Part shown: positions 6,517-7,256 of the stretch, piece by piece
Position numbering within the stretch: the first letter of the stretch is position 1
Layout of the letters: the number at the start of each line of letters is the position of its first letter
DNA from: an uncultured Treponema sp.
GTDB taxonomy: Bacteria; Spirochaetota; Spirochaetia; Treponematales; Treponemataceae
Reading direction: 5' to 3'
Assembly: GCA_905372345.1 (NCBI GenBank)
Contig: CAJPPE010000077.1
Coordinates: forward strand, 1 to 7,256
DNA: 7,256 bases
Notes under the pieces: model-generated
What the model saw: only the letters and a program-made list of their open reading frames with translations
What the model was told of the DNA's origin: nothing
Database searches by the model: none
Position numbers and translations under genes: made by a program

Positions 6517-6568
6517 ATTGCAGTTTATAGGTCTGATTGAAGAAAACAGGCTTATAAACTGCAATTTT
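6517..6568 (+). terminator. Hairpin terminator after the GerMN gene
   Basis: Arms 6517-6535 and 6547-6565 form a 19-bp stem with an 11-nt loop; the perfect core is TTGCAGTTTATA paired with TATAAACTGCAA. A short T run (6565-6568) in an AT-rich stretch follows. Two pairs are G-U in the plus-strand RNA (6530 with 6552, 6532 with 6550), but become C-A mismatches in minus-strand RNA, so it should work best for the GerMN transcript. It may also stop the convergent STAS transcript, where AATAAATATTTT follows the hairpin. The stem is poor in GC and the U-tract is short, so efficiency is uncertain. Confidence 0.65.
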
Positions 6569-6584
6569 AAATTAAGATTAAACC

Positions 6585-7136
6585 TTAGCCCAAAAAAACC
6601 TGAGCATTATTATCGATAGCCAATATGGTTTTACATTCCGAGCATCTAAAACGGCCGGGTTTGGTCGCCTTAAGTTTCTTTGAACATATAGGGCAAGCAA
6701 AGACCTTGGGAAATATTTCGGTATCTGCAGTAGTATTTGAATTCTGAAAAAATGCAACGGCATCTGACAAAGAATCTTTAATATTAAAAAACTGCGAAAA
6801 GCCTAAAAGTTGGAATATTTCATAAACCTTAGGCTGAATTTCCAATAAAACTACATCTCCGCCTCTTGGTTTTACGGTTTTTAAAAAGGCTGTAAATGAA
6901 CCTATACCCGTTGAAGAAACATAGTTTAAAGCGGTACAGTTAAATACAATCTGTATAAAACCGCCGTCTATAATTTTCGCAACGCGTTTTTGAAAAAACG
7001 CAGAGTTATAGGTATCAATATAGCCGTCCAAAAAAACAACTACGCATTTGTCAAGTCCATCTACTCTTTGAAGCCGAATCTTCAAACTATCATCTTTTTC
7101 ATCATCAAAGCCGGCTATAACGCTGTTATTACTCAT
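6585..7136 (-). CDS. STAS-domain protein (anti-sigma antagonist-like) with C-terminal zinc ribbon
   Basis: The 183-residue protein has a STAS domain at about residues 17-130. Strand VVVFLDGYIDTYNS (32-45) and the switch segment NYVSSTGIGSF (71-81) match SpoIIAA/RsbV-type antagonists; aligned with the DSSGLG motif of SpoIIAA, Ser75 is the phosphorylatable serine. The preceding Asp of that motif is Ser74 here. After a Ser/Asn/Thr linker come Cys148, Cys151, Cys165 and Cys168 (CPIC and CSEC, 13 residues between the pairs), a rubredoxin-like zinc ribbon with basic residues between. The STAS part should bind a partner, classically an anti-sigma kinase, in a phosphorylation-dependent way; the ribbon may bind zinc, nucleic acid or protein. 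No kinase or phosphatase gene is adjacent, so the partner is unknown. GGGAG (7141-7145) sits 4 nt before the ATG, and a near-consensus promoter lies further upstream. Confidence 0.9.
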   Translation of the reverse strand: MSNNSVIAGFDDEKDDSLKIRLQRVDGLDKCVVVFLDGYIDTYNSAFFQKRVAKIIDGGFIQIVFNCTALNYVSSTGIGSFTAFLKTVKPRGGDVVLLEIQPKVYEIFQLLGFSQFFNIKDSLSDAVAFFQNSNTTADTEIFPKVFACPICSKKLKATKPGRFRCSECKTILAIDNNAQVFLG

Positions 7137-7188
7137 AATTCTCCCTTTACTCTCAAAATAAAGAAATAATCCAGTATCTCTAGCCCGT

Positions 7189-7217
7189 ATTATACCCTTT
7201 ATTTAAAAAAAAGTCAA
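7189..7217 (-). promoter_or_regulatory. Sigma-70 promoter of the STAS gene
   Basis: On the minus strand TTGACT (7217-7212) and TATAAT (7194-7189) are separated by exactly 17 nt, an almost ideal housekeeping promoter. Transcription should start near 7182, leaving a leader of about 46 nt that carries the GGGAG ribosome binding site. I see no riboswitch-like fold in this leader. This is the strongest promoter match in the window and suggests steady, substantial expression of the STAS protein. Confidence 0.75.
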
Positions 7218-7256
7218 ATATAAAACAAAAAAATATCTATTTTTTTCTATAACTTA

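Noticed and set aside
6578..6763. A 61-residue minus-strand frame overlapping the STAS gene end
   Set aside because: It is an alternative frame of the zinc-ribbon coding region, which is clearly read in the STAS frame.

Overview
The window looks like chromosomal DNA from a host-associated treponeme (Treponema denticola or a close relative). The evidence is an AT-rich composition, an in-frame fusion of cytidylate kinase to ribosomal protein S1 (an arrangement I recall from Treponema genomes), a spirochaete-style lipoprotein signal, and a STAS protein of the kind spirochaetes carry. The species is an inference. No mobile element, CRISPR array, tRNA or rRNA is visible.

Layout. Positions 43-5461 hold a minus-strand cluster, transcribed right to left. 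In order it contains a cmk-rpsA fusion (811 aa), a GAF-domain sigma-54-dependent activator (505 aa), a membrane-anchored TPR protein (242 aa) and a small orphan lipoprotein (221 aa). The gaps are 14, 1 and 55 nt, so the first three genes are almost certainly one operon and the lipoprotein probably belongs to it. Divergently, from about 5556 to 6476, lies a single-pass membrane protein with a long Lys/Glu-rich linker and a C-terminal GerMN domain. It ends at a 19-bp hairpin (6517-6565). Convergent to it, on the minus strand at 6585-7136, is a STAS-domain protein with an added C-terminal zinc ribbon, preceded by a near-consensus sigma-70 promoter (TTGACT, 17 nt, TATAAT).

How the genes may work together. 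The cluster joins translation and nucleotide supply (CMP kinase, S1) to a signal-responsive transcription activator and two envelope proteins. The GerMN protein and the lipoprotein are envelope components, and the STAS protein is probably a phosphorylation-controlled partner-switch element. No single pathway connects them all.

The most interesting points are these. The fusion has a possible internal ribosome binding site that could release free S1. The fusion's own ATG lacks a Shine-Dalgarno sequence and sits where transcription should begin, so its mRNA may be leaderless. The two divergent promoters interlock within about 30 bp. The STAS protein carries a four-cysteine zinc ribbon. The sigma-54 activator has GAFTDA instead of GAFTGA. 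I found no clearly undescribed multi-gene system; the novelty lies in domain architecture and expression control.
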